This document shows, piece by piece, positions 37,357 to 47,639 of a stretch of DNA of 64,000 nucleotides. A program made the translations under genes and the position numbers. Positions within the stretch are counted from its first letter, which is position 1, and each line of letters opens with the position of its first letter. Under the pieces are notes generated by a model. That model was not told the DNA's origin. It ran no database searches and saw only the letters and a list, made by a program, of their open reading frames with translations. Origin of the DNA: Sipunculus nudus (lineage: Eukaryota; Annelida; Sipuncula; Golfingiida; Sipunculidae); assembly GCA_026874595.1 (NCBI GenBank), contig CM049311.1, positions 71,654,453 to 71,718,452 of the forward strand, in the 5' to 3' direction.

Positions 37357-38812
37357 GTATCCGCCAAAACAGAGTTTTGCGGATACTATGTTTTCAGCTG
37401 CACGCCGCCGCCGCCGCGTAGGTGTCCGGAGAACTCCTCCGTAACCGCTGGGTGGAATTTTACGAAACCCGGGATTATGTTCGGGTCACATGTGAACTGC
37501 TGCGCCCCGATTTTGTTTTGACCTCTGACCTTTCCTCTGCGCTCTGCGTCCGTTTGTGCGTCTGTTTCCACACATAAACCCACATATCTTGGGAACCGTT
37601 TGACCGATCAGGAAATTTTTTTTTGCACAAATGTAGCCCTTGGAGAGCTTTATAACATACACAAAAAATGGTGGCGCCACCTGCATCCATGTTTGCACAG
37701 TGTCCATCTGTTCGTCTGCCTTGGGTTAAACTCATTCATATCTCTGCAGTGACTTGAATAATTCACCTGAAATTCGGCATGCGTATACATCCTGGATAGC
37801 TTTTCTGATTTTATTACAGGTGGCGCCACCTACATTCACGTGTCTGCAGACATCCAAGCTCATATCTCGGGAACCGTTTGACCGATCAGGAAAATTTTTT
37901 TTGCACAAATGTAGCCCTTGGAGAGCTTTATAACATACACAAAAAATGGTGGCGTCACCTGCAACCATGTTTGCACAGTGTCCATCTGTTCGTCTGCCTT
38001 CGGTTAAAATCACTCATATCTCTGCAGTGGTTTGACTAATTCACCTGAAATTCGGCATGCTTATACATCCTGGATAGCTTTTCTGATTTTATGACAGGTG
38101 GCGCCACCTACAATCAATTTTACGCTGCAGACATCCAAGCTCATATCTCGGGAACCGTTTGACCGATTGGGCCAAAATTTTGCATGTGTATAAATCTCCC
38201 ATAGCTCTTTATCATACGTAAAACTGGTGGCACAACCTGCAGCCATTTTTGCACAGCTCCCGTCTGTTTGTCTGCCATGGGATAAAATCACTCATATCTC
38301 GGCAGTGGTTTGACATATCTGCCTAAAATTTTGCAAGTTTATACATCCCCGACAGCTCTCTTGATTTTATGACAGGTGGCGCCACCTGCATTCTAGTTTA
38401 TGCAGCAGATATCCAAGCTCATATCTTGGGAACCGTTTGACCGATTGGGCCAAAGTTTTGCATGTGTATAGTTCTCACATAGCTCTTTATCATACGCTAA
38501 ACTGGTGGCGCCACCTGCAACCATTTTTGCACAGCGTCCATCTGTTTGTCTGCCAAGGGCAAAAATCACTCATATACATGTAGTGGTTTGACTTATCTGC
38601 CTTAAATTTTGCATATGTATACAACTTGGACGGCTTTCTGGATTTTGTGGTAGGTGGCGCAACCTACATACACAATTTGGCTGCAGACATCCATGCTAAT
38701 ATGCAACACTTCACTCTATTTCCCCTTGCCACTCAATCCATGCCTCACTTCATCCGTTCCACTCTGATTTAGGCGAATACACGTAGTCGCTTGTCGACTA
38801 CCCGTATTCTAG
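37357..38812 (+). mobile_element. Hairpin-ended repeat family P3 (Helentron-like)
   Basis: It starts with a 30-nt hairpin (37357-37386; outer arm GTATCCG/CGGATAC, inner AAAAC/GTTTT, loop AGA). A core of about 280-bp units follows: CATATCTCGGGAACCG recurs near 37582, 37861, 38142 and 38420. Each unit contains two halves carrying the palindrome GGTGGCGCCACC. The 3' side has an imperfect stem (GAATACACGTAGTCG / CGACTACCCGTATTC) running into CTAG (38809-38812) followed by T. No coding capacity. It lies inside the second TIR element of ENPP intron 3. Confidence 0.7.
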
Positions 38813-39051
38813 TTGTATTTGTAATCGATTACTTTTTTGAAAACACAAAAGTAGTTGTAATTGTAATCTATTACTTTTAATAGTCTTTGTATTTATAATC
38901 GATTATTTTAAAAGTATTTGGACCCAACCCTGATATTAGATACCCCAGTAATAGTAATAGTAATAGAAGACAAAATGTGGTAATAGTAATAGTAATAACA
39001 GAAATAGTAATAGTAATAGTAATAGAACAACCGTAATAGACCCCATGTCTG

Positions 39052-39059
39052 CTAATAAC
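39052..39059. repeat. Right 8-bp target-site duplication of hAT element
   Basis: CTAATAAC, identical to 31973-31980. Confidence 0.9.
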
Positions 39060-40542
39060 ATGAGTGTTTATAAGATCAGCATGCCCAAATTAGAAGACTG
39101 TGGAATAAATGTTAAAAGCAGAATACTGAACTGTACCTTAGCAGATTCATTGTAGAGATATCTATAAGTATGACAGTCCTGTCACAGGATGTCAGGGCGG
39201 ACATGTAGTTTTATATTGTTCCCATTTTTTTTTAATATTTATGATAGCTTGAAGCAGATTGATACTAATAACAGGATGAGGGGTGTTACAATACAGTGGT
39301 GTACTAAGTCAGATATTGTACTGTATCCCTATATACATAACCTGATGATACATGAACACAGCATACATTGTTTAATAACAGTCTTTCTGCTCTGTATAAG
39401 ACTTGTAAGGTTCTAACTCATTGGTTAGAATCATATTTAAAAGCATTTGATTGGCTAACTGCTGAATGACTGCACCCAGTGGAAGGATAGTCTGGACCAA
39501 GATTGAAGTAACCAGATTAATGTATTTCAGGTCAGGTCCCATGACAAGTGGAAGGGATTCCTTTAGATGTATTATCAGTCACTTCTGTAAATGTATAGCC
39601 TCACAGCCCGATGAGATAAGGGACATATCAAAATATGTTTCGTATCTTGAGAAAAATGTCCCCTTGCAGCCCTATAGGTATCAGTGAACAAAAATGGTTA
39701 CTTCATACATCCTTGAAATCCCTTGTACATGTAAAATTAATTTATTTATTATTTAATATAACATTATATGTTCGTGGATGCAGCGTACAATTTGTGAGAG
39801 TACGATTGTAATAGTGCATAAATAAGCTCTGAAGCTCTAACATGGGCAATTCATAGCACACTATGCCGTAAACCCCATTTTATTCGAGATACACGTTAGC
39901 CTACCATGTATGAGACTGGCGCTGCTCACTGTGTTCTTACAGTTCTATGGCGCAGAAACCTGCACATCAAACCTGATGCTCGGACCCCCAGAGACGACAT
40001 TTTTAAATGAGATTTTAGTGCCACAGACTCAGAAGCATATCCAAACATTCCTGAAAGCACTGTATTACAATACATTATGTATCTACGGAAAATGTATATG
40101 TCCAGCCCTAGATATTAATAAACAATAAACATGCCACTCCATTCCTAGACAGAGTGGCACACCTATAAGGTATTGATTTACTTTATCTTGTATCCCATGC
40201 TTAAAACTCCACACCTATTGCTATATCCCCAACACCTACTGCTGTAACCCCAAGGCCTGCTGTTGTGACCAAAACAAATGTTGTGAGGACATTCATCATG
40301 AGTCATAATAAGAAATGAAAAAAATGAAAGCCATGTATGGAAAAACGAATGCCTGCGAAAACCATTCCTTCATGGATAGGAAAAATTTAATGCCACATAA
40401 ATATCCTGTTAAAGGGTAAATTTAATCCATTTTCATATTACTGGTTTGAACAGTTGAACAGTTTGTATTCAATGATAGAAAAATTGGTTCTATTTCGGTA
40501 ATGCTTATATTATAATATTGAGTTTGTGTTTTATTTTGGCAG
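39060..40542. other. Rest of ENPP intron 3, no gene seen
   Basis: Non-coding intron sequence. Several short frames are open, but none shows a domain or a signal peptide. The intron ends in a TTTTATTTTGGCAG acceptor (AG at 40541-40542). Confidence 0.5.
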
Positions 40543-40727
40543 TGGTGCTTGCGCTCGGTTTTACGGCAACTGTAGCAGGGATTATCACAGTGGCGGCATG
40601 CCGAGCACAGACGACACTTCGTGGTCACAGCAGGATACCAGTCAACTTAGACATAGTGGAGACCCAAACCCTGCAAGGAAACACCCAACTGTTAGGAGAC
40701 TATGACGAAGAAGATGAAATACATTAA
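40543..40727 (+). CDS. ENPP4/5-like gene, last coding exon (membrane anchor)
   Basis: Joined in phase to exon 3, the exon encodes the transmembrane helix LVLALGFTATVAGIITVAA and a cytoplasmic tail of about 38 residues ending in an acidic DYDEEDEIH before TAA (40725-40727). A C-terminal single-pass anchor with a short tail is the arrangement of ENPP4 and ENPP5. The tail has no dileucine or tyrosine sorting motif that I would call with confidence. Confidence 0.88.
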
Positions 40728-41135
40728 GAGGCCAGGTTTTATGTATCAGGTACTTCATGCCTTGACAGATAGGGCACGTAAACACACCTTCCTGTTCTGA
40801 CAGTGTTAGGGCGCGAAGGCACACCTTCCGCTCCTGACAGTGTTAGGGCACGAAGGCACACCTTCCTGTCCTGACAGTGTTAGGGCACACAGGCACACCT
40901 TTCTGTCACGACAGTGTTAGGGTACAAAGGCACACCTTCCTGTCCTGACAGTGTTAGGGCACGTAGGCACATCTTCCTGTCCTGACAGTGTTAGGGCACA
41001 CAGGCACACCTTTCTGTCACGACATTGTTAGGGTACAAAGGCACACCTTCCTGTCCTGACAGTGTTAGGGCACGAAGGCACACCTTCCTATCCTGGTAGT
41101 GTTAGGGTAAGTAGACAGACCTTCATGCTATGATA
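40728..41135 (+). other. Probable ENPP 3' untranslated region start
   Basis: Sequence after the stop codon; the 37-bp tandem array falls here. A possible polyadenylation signal (AATAAA, near 41739) lies farther on. The transcript end is not defined. Confidence 0.4.
40767..41110. repeat. 37-bp tandem array with 111-bp higher-order pattern
   Basis: About nine units of the type GGCACACCTTCCTGTCC...ACAGTGTTAGGG, spaced 37 bp (for example 40804, 40841, 40878). The variants CACACAGGCACACCTTTC, then GTACAAAGGC, then GGCACG recur in order, giving a three-unit period. Confidence 0.85.
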
Positions 41136-41820
41136 GTTGATATCATAATGGCCAGATTTTCTAAACCATCCTCTATCGGATGTATTTCTCTTGGTAACAG
41201 ACATATACATATTCAAGGGAGTATTGCATACATGCATATGTAGTGCATATGTGTATACGGCCTATTTGTCTCGCCTATGAACAGCTTTATTCCGATTTGC
41301 TCACATTTGTGGATTTCGCTATAAACGGCATATATACGTGTACAGCCAGAGTATTGACGCCTGTGGATCAAATCTACACGTTTTGACAATTTCACAGACT
41401 TGTGGTGCTGTATTACTTGGCTGTGTGAAAGTCAAATACTTTTTATGTGATAAAATAATTTGTTGCTTAATGGAAAAGGTAGTAAAATATTATCAGGTTA
41501 AATCTGCATGTGTTGAACCTCAGCTGTGACGTAGCATTCATGTTAGTCCCTTCAAATATGACTTCCCTGGGCTTTATCGAATATGTAGTGAATTAATGTT
41601 ATCTTAAATCTCAGAAACATATCTGAGTAAACAAAACAATACAGAATCAAGAACATTAGATGCAGAACGATTACCCTTTCATCATTTATTTAATTTTTTT
41701 CAAGTTTTACCTTAAGAGAGTTCTAGTGATATTGACTGTAAATAAATTAAGGTACACTTTCTCTACGAGGTTCAGTAAAACTTCGTATGTTCATTTCCTT
41801 GTTTTGATTAACAAGTATAC
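41136..41820. other. No gene recognised
   Basis: AT-rich spacer; short frames show no domain. Confidence 0.45.
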
Positions 41821-41837
41821 AGGCAAATTTGATCGGC

Positions 41838-42215
41838 TTCCGCTGACTAGAGGTAGAGCATAGGGCTCACATCTGAGAGGTCGTGAGTTCGAATCTCAGC
41901 CGAGGCGGTGAGATTTTTCACGGTCGGCCCTTTCCCAGGGTGAGCGCAGTGCAGGCTTAAAGGCGAGACTGTGCCCAACAATCGTGTTTCCCTCACAAAC
42001 GAGTGCGCCTTTCGGGGGTTCCTCAGTGTTATGACCCAGCAATGGTTATGATACACACACAGGACCCACAGGAATAGTCAACCGAGCCTGGTTGTCGCCA
42101 GAATTATTGCGTGTAAGCTCCTGTCATATTCCGAAACCGGAATCGAATTCTGCATTTGTACATAGTACTTAGTTAAGAGGCGGTTACCTCTACCAAAAAA
42201 AAATAAGAAAAAAGT
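41838..42215 (+). repeat. tRNA-derived SINE with target-site duplication
   Basis: A box A-like start (CTAGAGGTAGAGC) and a box B (GAGTTCGAATCTC) are followed by about 300 bp of body and an A-rich tail. Near-identical 17-bp sequences flank it: AGGCAAATTTGATCGGC (41821-41837) and AGGCACATTTGATTGGC (42216-42232), two mismatches. It encodes no protein and needs LINE enzymes to move. Confidence 0.8.
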
Positions 42216-42232
42216 AGGCACATTTGATTGGC

Positions 42233-42689
42233 AGGTAGATGGAAAAATTTGCAATTTATGATAGAAAGGTATTGGCTAATGAAGTTACTATGTAACAAGA
42301 ACATGTTTAGTAAAATTATTATAGTGAATCAATGTGACAAGGCCTTTTTAGAATGGTTCTGATTTACAGAAAACCCTTTTATTTTAATGAGTATAATTAC
42401 TAATTATCACATTATGTACCACAGCTGTATAAATAGTTATTGAAACAGTAACAAGCTGCCTATAAAGTCACAAATTAATTTGCACAACTCATCATTTTTT
42501 GTCTGTAAATTGTGCTCATACACATGTGGGCTTACTGTGATAAGAATGCCAGACTGTTTACAATGTAAAAAACAATAATCATATTGCACCATTTAAGATC
42601 ATATTCAACAATTTGTAATCACAAAGGTGATGTTGATGTAATTTACCAGCACATTTGTAACTTTTTGCTCCAATAACTATGTGCACAGG
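42233..42689. other. No gene recognised
   Basis: AT-rich spacer without a coding frame. Confidence 0.45.
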
Positions 42690-42873
42690 CGCTTGTGTCC
42701 ATTAATTGGTACTTTCATGGTAGGCCCGCACAGTATGACCTGCAACCTTTTGATAAGGCTCTTTCAATTGTGCTGGGTACTAGTCTATATATTTCTCGCT
42801 TATAGTCAATCGAAAGATGACACACAATTCTTTGCGGGCCTACCATGCAAGTAACAATTAATGGATACAAAGC
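42690..42873. mobile_element. Small inverted-repeat element (MITE-like)
   Basis: Arms 42698-42730 (TCCATTAATTGGTACTTTCA...) and 42833-42865 are inverted repeats with two mismatches over 33 bases, extending weakly by about 8 bases outward. They enclose about 100 bp. No target duplication could be defined. Confidence 0.65.
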
Positions 42874-42903
42874 AGTTGCAAATATAGATGCCGGCCTTGT
42901 GTA

Positions 42904-45063
42904 TCTATAATAATACTTATAAAAGGAATTCGGTTCACGTTTGTTCGCAGTGTTCTCTATAACCGCGTTGTGTACAATATTGTGCCATACATCATTTTAA
43001 AGGTTATTATCCCCGCAGTGGCATAGGCGATATGAAAATAAATAATTTGTAATATACATATAATTTTGAGTGATTTTTCCGTTTTTTTTTTACCGAGCAC
43101 AGCCGAACTGCCTTCGGCAATCACCGGAATGCGTGCATCGTGGTCACTTAACTTCTAACACTAAGGACTATCTAATACTTATAAAAGGAATTTAGTTCAC
43201 GTTTGTTCGCAATGTTCTCTAAAACCGCGTTGTGTACAATATTGTGCCATACATTATTTTAAAGGTTATTATCCCCGCAGTGACATAGGCGATATGAAAA
43301 TAAATAATTTTTAATAAACATATAATTTTGAGGGATTTTTCCGTTTTTTACCGAGCACAGCCGAACTGCCTTCGGCAATCACCGGAATGCGTGCATCGTG
43401 GTCACTTAACCTCTAACACTAAGGACCATTGTTCATATGAATAACGCTTGCTTTCAATGAGGTATATGACCCACGTGCGTGGTCAGTAAAAGAGAAAAAC
43501 ACATGTTTCTCGATTTATGAAGTGGAGAGTTCAACCCAGGAGGATTAATGACAAAACCTAATTCAAGGTCCCAATTTCAGGAACAGGCGTGGGGTTGGGT
43601 GGAGTGGAGTGGTGTCTGGTGTTTCAGGCCTCAAAATTTGTCTGATACGATGAAAAAAAAACATTGCGGCGGTTGAAAATGAATACGGACCCTCTGCATG
43701 GTGTCCCGTTGGGTCCGCTTCTGCTACTTACGAGGTATGCACATTTCTGTTTCTTTCTTCAGGAACAGTTTCCTTGCAACGTACATTTAATAAATTTTTC
43801 ATGTGTTCCTCACATCAACCTAATCTTTATACGTCCACCGATAGAATCCAGTTAAATATGATCGAAAACCTGAATGCCCCCGCGTCTCATTCCGGTTCGC
43901 AATGTCAACAACATCATTGGCCAGGTCATCAAGGTAAACATACCGGGGTATAAATTTCTTGCCACGAGGACAGAACCACAAAATAAATGTTAAAAATATT
44001 GGAGCGACTGCAGGATCACTCACGCACCGTCTCCACCAGATTATGAGTTTATACGGACGGACGGTATGATGTTAAGGATTCATGTAATTTAAAAGTAAGT
44101 GGCAAAATTAAGATACAAGCAGCTGTACATAGAAACGTTTTCTGTTTACAGAAGTGTTTTGCCTCAGAGAGGTGCGCGAGTTATTCTGCAGTCTTGCCAA
44201 AATGTTTATACATATCTTATGGAGACAGTTTCCAACTGAAAACCTATATTTTCTGTTAACTTTTAGAATAAAAAAATGAGCCAACATTTCACATCTCAGT
44301 TAATTAATCTCCCCAACCCCGGTAATAAGCCCGGTATACCGGGTCTATCAGCTAGTTGTTCATATGAATAACGCTTGCTTTCAATGAGAGATTTGCCCCA
44401 CATGCGTGGTCAGTAAAAGAGAAAAACACATGTTTCTCGCCTTTATGAAATTGAGAGTTCAACCCAGGAGTATTAATGAAAAAAACCTAATTCAAGGTCC
44501 CAGTTTCAGGAACAGGGCTGGGGTTGTGTGGGGTTTCAGGCCTCAAAATTTGTCTGATATGATGAAAAAAGGTTGCGGTGGCTGAAAATGGGATACGGAC
44601 CCACTTCACGGAGTCCCGCTGGGCCCGCTTCTGCTATTTACGATGTATGCACGATGTATTTCTGTTTCCTTCTTCAAGAACAGTTTCCTATCAACGTACA
44701 TTTAATTAATCTTTCATGTGTTCCTCACATCAACCTATTCTTTATTCGACCAACGATAGAAACCAGTCAAATATCAACGAAACACTGTATGCCTCCGCGT
44801 CTCATTCCGGTTCGCAATGTATAAACATCATCACTGATCAGGTCTTCAATGTAAACATACCTGGGTATGATTTTTGCTTCGAGCACAGCGCCACAAAATA
44901 ACAGTAAAAATTATTTGTACATATCGTATTCCGAGAGTATTCCACTAAAAATCTATATTTTCTTTTAAATTTTATAATAAAAATTGAGCCAACATTCAAT
45001 ATCTCAGTAAATATATCTCCCAAATCGCGGTAAAAAGCCCGATATACCGGGTTTATCAGCTAG
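42904..45063 (+). mobile_element. Helitron, non-autonomous, head-to-tail concatemer
   Basis: The 5' end TCTATAATAATACTTATAAA follows an A, and the 3' end CTAG (45060-45063) precedes a T, so the element sits between A and T as Helitrons do. A GC palindrome (TACCGGG side, near 45040-45052) lies about 8 bases before CTAG. Inside, a second 5' end starts at 43171 (TCTAATACTTATAAAAGGAA), duplicating about 262 bp, and a complete first 3' end stands at 44352-44355 followed by a second body. No RepHel protein is encoded. The inverted fragment at 51544-52470 belongs to the same family. Confidence 0.8.
42911..43434. repeat. 262-bp tandem duplication of the Helitron 5' region
   Basis: 42911-43172 and 43173-43434 are near-identical, including CTGCCTTCGGCAATCACCGG and CTCTAACACTAAGGAC. 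Confidence 0.85.
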
Positions 45064-45241
45064 TATTTATATAAACAAGTAACTGAAAAGCAATATTAAC
45101 TGGTTTGGTGGTGGGGAAAGGGTAGGGATTTTCTATATAGTTGACTGAAACCTATTTAAGTCAATATCTGTACCAACATGGATTCAAGCGCCTGTGCTAT
45201 GTGTTACGGTCACACGCGAGACTGAACTAAATGTACAAAAT

Positions 45242-45472
45242 TTAAATATCCTCCAAAAGCCACTGATGCGTCTCTTTCCTCTCATCAACAGTAAACAGTG
45301 GTTGTTCCTTCCTCTGGTAACCTGTTGCTAAGAAACAGTTCTTTAAAGACTTGTCCATCTCTTTCCCGAACGATGTTTTCAGCAAGAGTTTCAGACTAGC
45401 CACCATTAATAGCAAAAACAGAAGTAAAACCAGAAGTACGACGCACACGAAGAGGACTACTTCCGTTGACAT
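45242..45472 (-). CDS. Possible small single-pass membrane protein (76 aa)
   Basis: From the ATG at 45470-45472 the - strand frame gives MSTEVVLFVCVVLLVLLLFL, a hydrophobic segment of about 22 residues. A basic, polar tail of about 50 residues follows, with LKTSFGKEMDKSL and a C-terminal WLLEDI. The open frame extends 28 codons upstream without another ATG. An AG acceptor-like site lies just before the ATG (TTGACAG), so it could also be a terminal exon of a longer gene. No family is recognised. Unsure whether it is expressed. Confidence 0.35.
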   Translation of the reverse strand: MSTEVVLFVCVVLLVLLLFLLLMVASLKLLLKTSFGKEMDKSLKNCFLATGYQRKEQPLFTVDERKETHQWLLEDI

Positions 45473-45944
45473 GCTGTCAACCGAACAAAAGGCGGAAATG
45501 AAGTAAACGCCAGCTGAGCAAATCCACTCTGATGTGGGTAGGAAGACCCAGGTCACCCGTATAGCCTCTGGTTATAGTGCTGAGTTGGCACTTCTCTCTG
45601 CCTAGCTGCTAACCGCGATAGCACAGTCTTTTTTGTTAATTTTCTTGTATCATAAGACTGTTAACACTGCGCCAGTCACAAAAAAAAAAACAACTGAAGA
45701 GATCATTCTTATTGGCTTCTCTCTGTCCAGTTCGAATCCCTCAAGAGTCCTCTGGTAACAAAATAGTGAATTGTTCCCCGGTCTTCAGATATAGACAGGT
45801 TGTGACGTCGGGGTGACTTCTATAATCCCGGGTATGTGCATGGAAAACCTGAAACAAGCAAGGCTTCATAATAATACGTAATTCATATCATATGGATAGT
45901 TTGTCTTTATTAAATAGTGTCACCAATTGGCCGTTCACTTTTAT

Positions 45945-47425
45945 ATACTAACACACTTCTACAACTACTTATTCAACTACTTTTACTTATTCTTCTACTA
46001 CTACTAATATTACTACTTCTACTACGCTACCACTACTATTACTTTTACTACTATTACTGCTACTTTTACCATTTCTACTACTGCCACTATGCTAGTACTA
46101 CTACTTCTGCTACTGTTACAACTACTTCTACTACTACTTAGCTACTATTACTATAACTTCTAGTACTATTACTGCTACTTCTACAATTTCTGCTACTGTC
46201 ACTATGCTTCTACTGTTACTACGACTACTACTACTTCTACTACTACTACTAAGCTACTACTACCATTAATTCTACTTCTATTACTGTTACTTCAACCACT
46301 TCTGCTACTGCCACTATGCTACTACTGCTACGACTACGACTACTACTACTACTACTACTACTACATTTTGGGTAGTATTATCTTAACTAGCAATATCTTA
46401 AGTTTTACTTCCGTTTTATTAAGTCATTTATCCAAGAACTTAGTTTTCAATGAAAACCACTGCTACTAATACTTGTTCGCTACTACTACTACTATTACTT
46501 CTACTACTATTACTGCTACTTCTACTACTGCCACTATGCTACTACTGCTAACACTACTACAACTACTTCTACTATTACTTTTGCTACAGCTACGGCTGCA
46601 ACTAATACTGCTACTGCGACTACTACTGCTACTACTACTGCTACAACAGCTGCTACTACTACTGCTACTACTGCTGCTTCTACTACTTTTACTACTACTA
46701 TCATTATGCTACTACTACTACTACTACTACTACCTCCTACTATTACTACTACTGCTACTTCTACTTCTACTTCTTCTTCCACTTTGCAACTTTTACTACC
46801 ACTACTGCTACTAAGTACTGTTTTACAATAACTACTACCTCTAATACTATTACTGCTACTTATACATTCATACATGCAGAATATAAAACATCGTAATAGA
46901 AAATGAGAAACGAGATGTGTTTGGACCCGTGTTTTTATTTTTTCTGTACATAGAGCATCTGCTCATACCCGTTTTCTGGTTTTATGGAATTGAAAAATAG
47001 ATTTTTTTTCATTACCGATTTTCAATGAAAACCTTTGCTTAGGCTACAGTTTCGAAATTGAAATATCTTCGGCTCGGTCTCTCTGCTTACAAAGCAGTAT
47101 CGGCTTCTCTGTATGCAAAGATTTATGCAATTTAAGTCAAGAAGAAACCTACGAATTTGGACCGTAGTCTTGCCTAATATATTCAGCCAGAAAAACATTG
47201 TTTGGGTAGTAATATCTTAACTAGCAACATCTTAATTTATACTAACGTTTTATTAAGTCATTAATCCAAGAACTTAGTTAAAATGAAAAATTCTTCTACT
47301 ACTAGGCTACTAGTACTATTAATTGTACTACTATTACTTCAACTACTATTACTTCTACTACTGTTACCGCAATTTTTACCACTTCTTCTATTGCCACTGT
47401 GCTACTACTGCTACTACTTCATTTT
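45945..47425. repeat. Imperfect (ACT)n satellite with a repeated unique block
   Basis: Trinucleotide ACT/CTA/GCT repeats fill 45945-46370, 46465-46860 and 47285-47420. A block of about 85 bp (GGGTAGTATTATCTTAACTA ... TTTTATTAAGTCATT) recurs near 46375, 47208 and 47428. Long Leu-, Val- or Thr-rich frames on both strands are composition artefacts. Confidence 0.9.
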
Positions 47426-47591
47426 TGGGTAGAAATATCTTAACTAAGCAATATCTTAATTTATACTTACTTTTATTAAGTCATTAATTCAAGAATTTAG
47501 CTATGTATCACTGTCAGTTTCCTGTGCTGCCTGGTTATAACTATATGACTATTTGACATCTATCAACACTGCATAATAAGGAAATCAACAT

Positions 47592-47638
47592 TTATATATA
47601 TATATATAATTATATATATATATATATATATTTATATA
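47592..47638. repeat. (TA)n tract
   Basis: TA dinucleotides with one interruption. Confidence 0.9.
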
Positions 47639-47639
47639 C

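Larger units (their letters stand above)
33326..38932. mobile_element. Second TIR element nested in the hAT element
   Basis: The left end CAGAGTTGGGTCCAAAAGTA and the inverted right end CAGGGTTGGGTCCAAATACT form an imperfect terminal repeat. Both ends continue into AGTAATTGTAATTAC-type subterminal repeats. It resembles hAT-like MITEs. No exact target duplication remains; TAGATAC occurs before the left end (33319-33325) and 4 bp after the right end (38937-38943). Later insertions expanded it. Confidence 0.65.
31981..39051. mobile_element. Composite hAT-type element, 7.07 kb, in ENPP intron 3
   Basis: A perfect 12-bp terminal inverted repeat, CAGACATGGGGT (31981-31992) and its complement (39040-39051), is bounded by the exact 8-bp duplication CTAATAAC. 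An 8-bp duplication with a CAG-starting terminus is typical of the hAT superfamily. Both ends carry many TAATAG hexamers in the same orientation. There is no transposase frame, so it is non-autonomous. Much of the length is later insertions: a second TIR element (33326-38932) holding a TA-flanked element, a diverged relative of the hAT copy, a LINE fragment and a hairpin-ended repeat. Confidence 0.85.
18337..40727 (+). other. Whole ENPP4/5-like gene, four coding exons
   Basis: Coding exons 18337-19210, 29089-29262, 31527-31748 and 40543-40727 total 1,455 bases, that is 484 residues plus TAA, close to vertebrate ENPP4/5 in length. All introns are phase 1 with GT...AG ends (about 9.9, 2.3 and 8.8 kb). 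Intron 1 carries large inverted repeats. Introns 2 and 3 carry P1-type repeats and a composite hAT element. The untranslated 5' end is unknown; the bases immediately upstream of the ATG derive from a broken LRR gene. Confidence 0.88.

Noticed and set aside
32000-39030. hAT transposase gene
   Set aside because: No long open frame or transposase block was found; the only coding remnant is a LINE C-terminus.
40767-41110. 37-bp repeats resembling CRISPR repeats or telomere DNA (TTAGGG)
   Set aside because: There are no spacers, and TTAGGG occurs once per 37 bp rather than in tandem.
41845-41910. tRNA gene
   Set aside because: The promoter boxes belong to a SINE with A-rich tail and flanking duplication.
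46473-46875. 113-codon Leu- or Val-rich proteins on both strands
   Set aside because: Direct products of the (ACT)n satellite.
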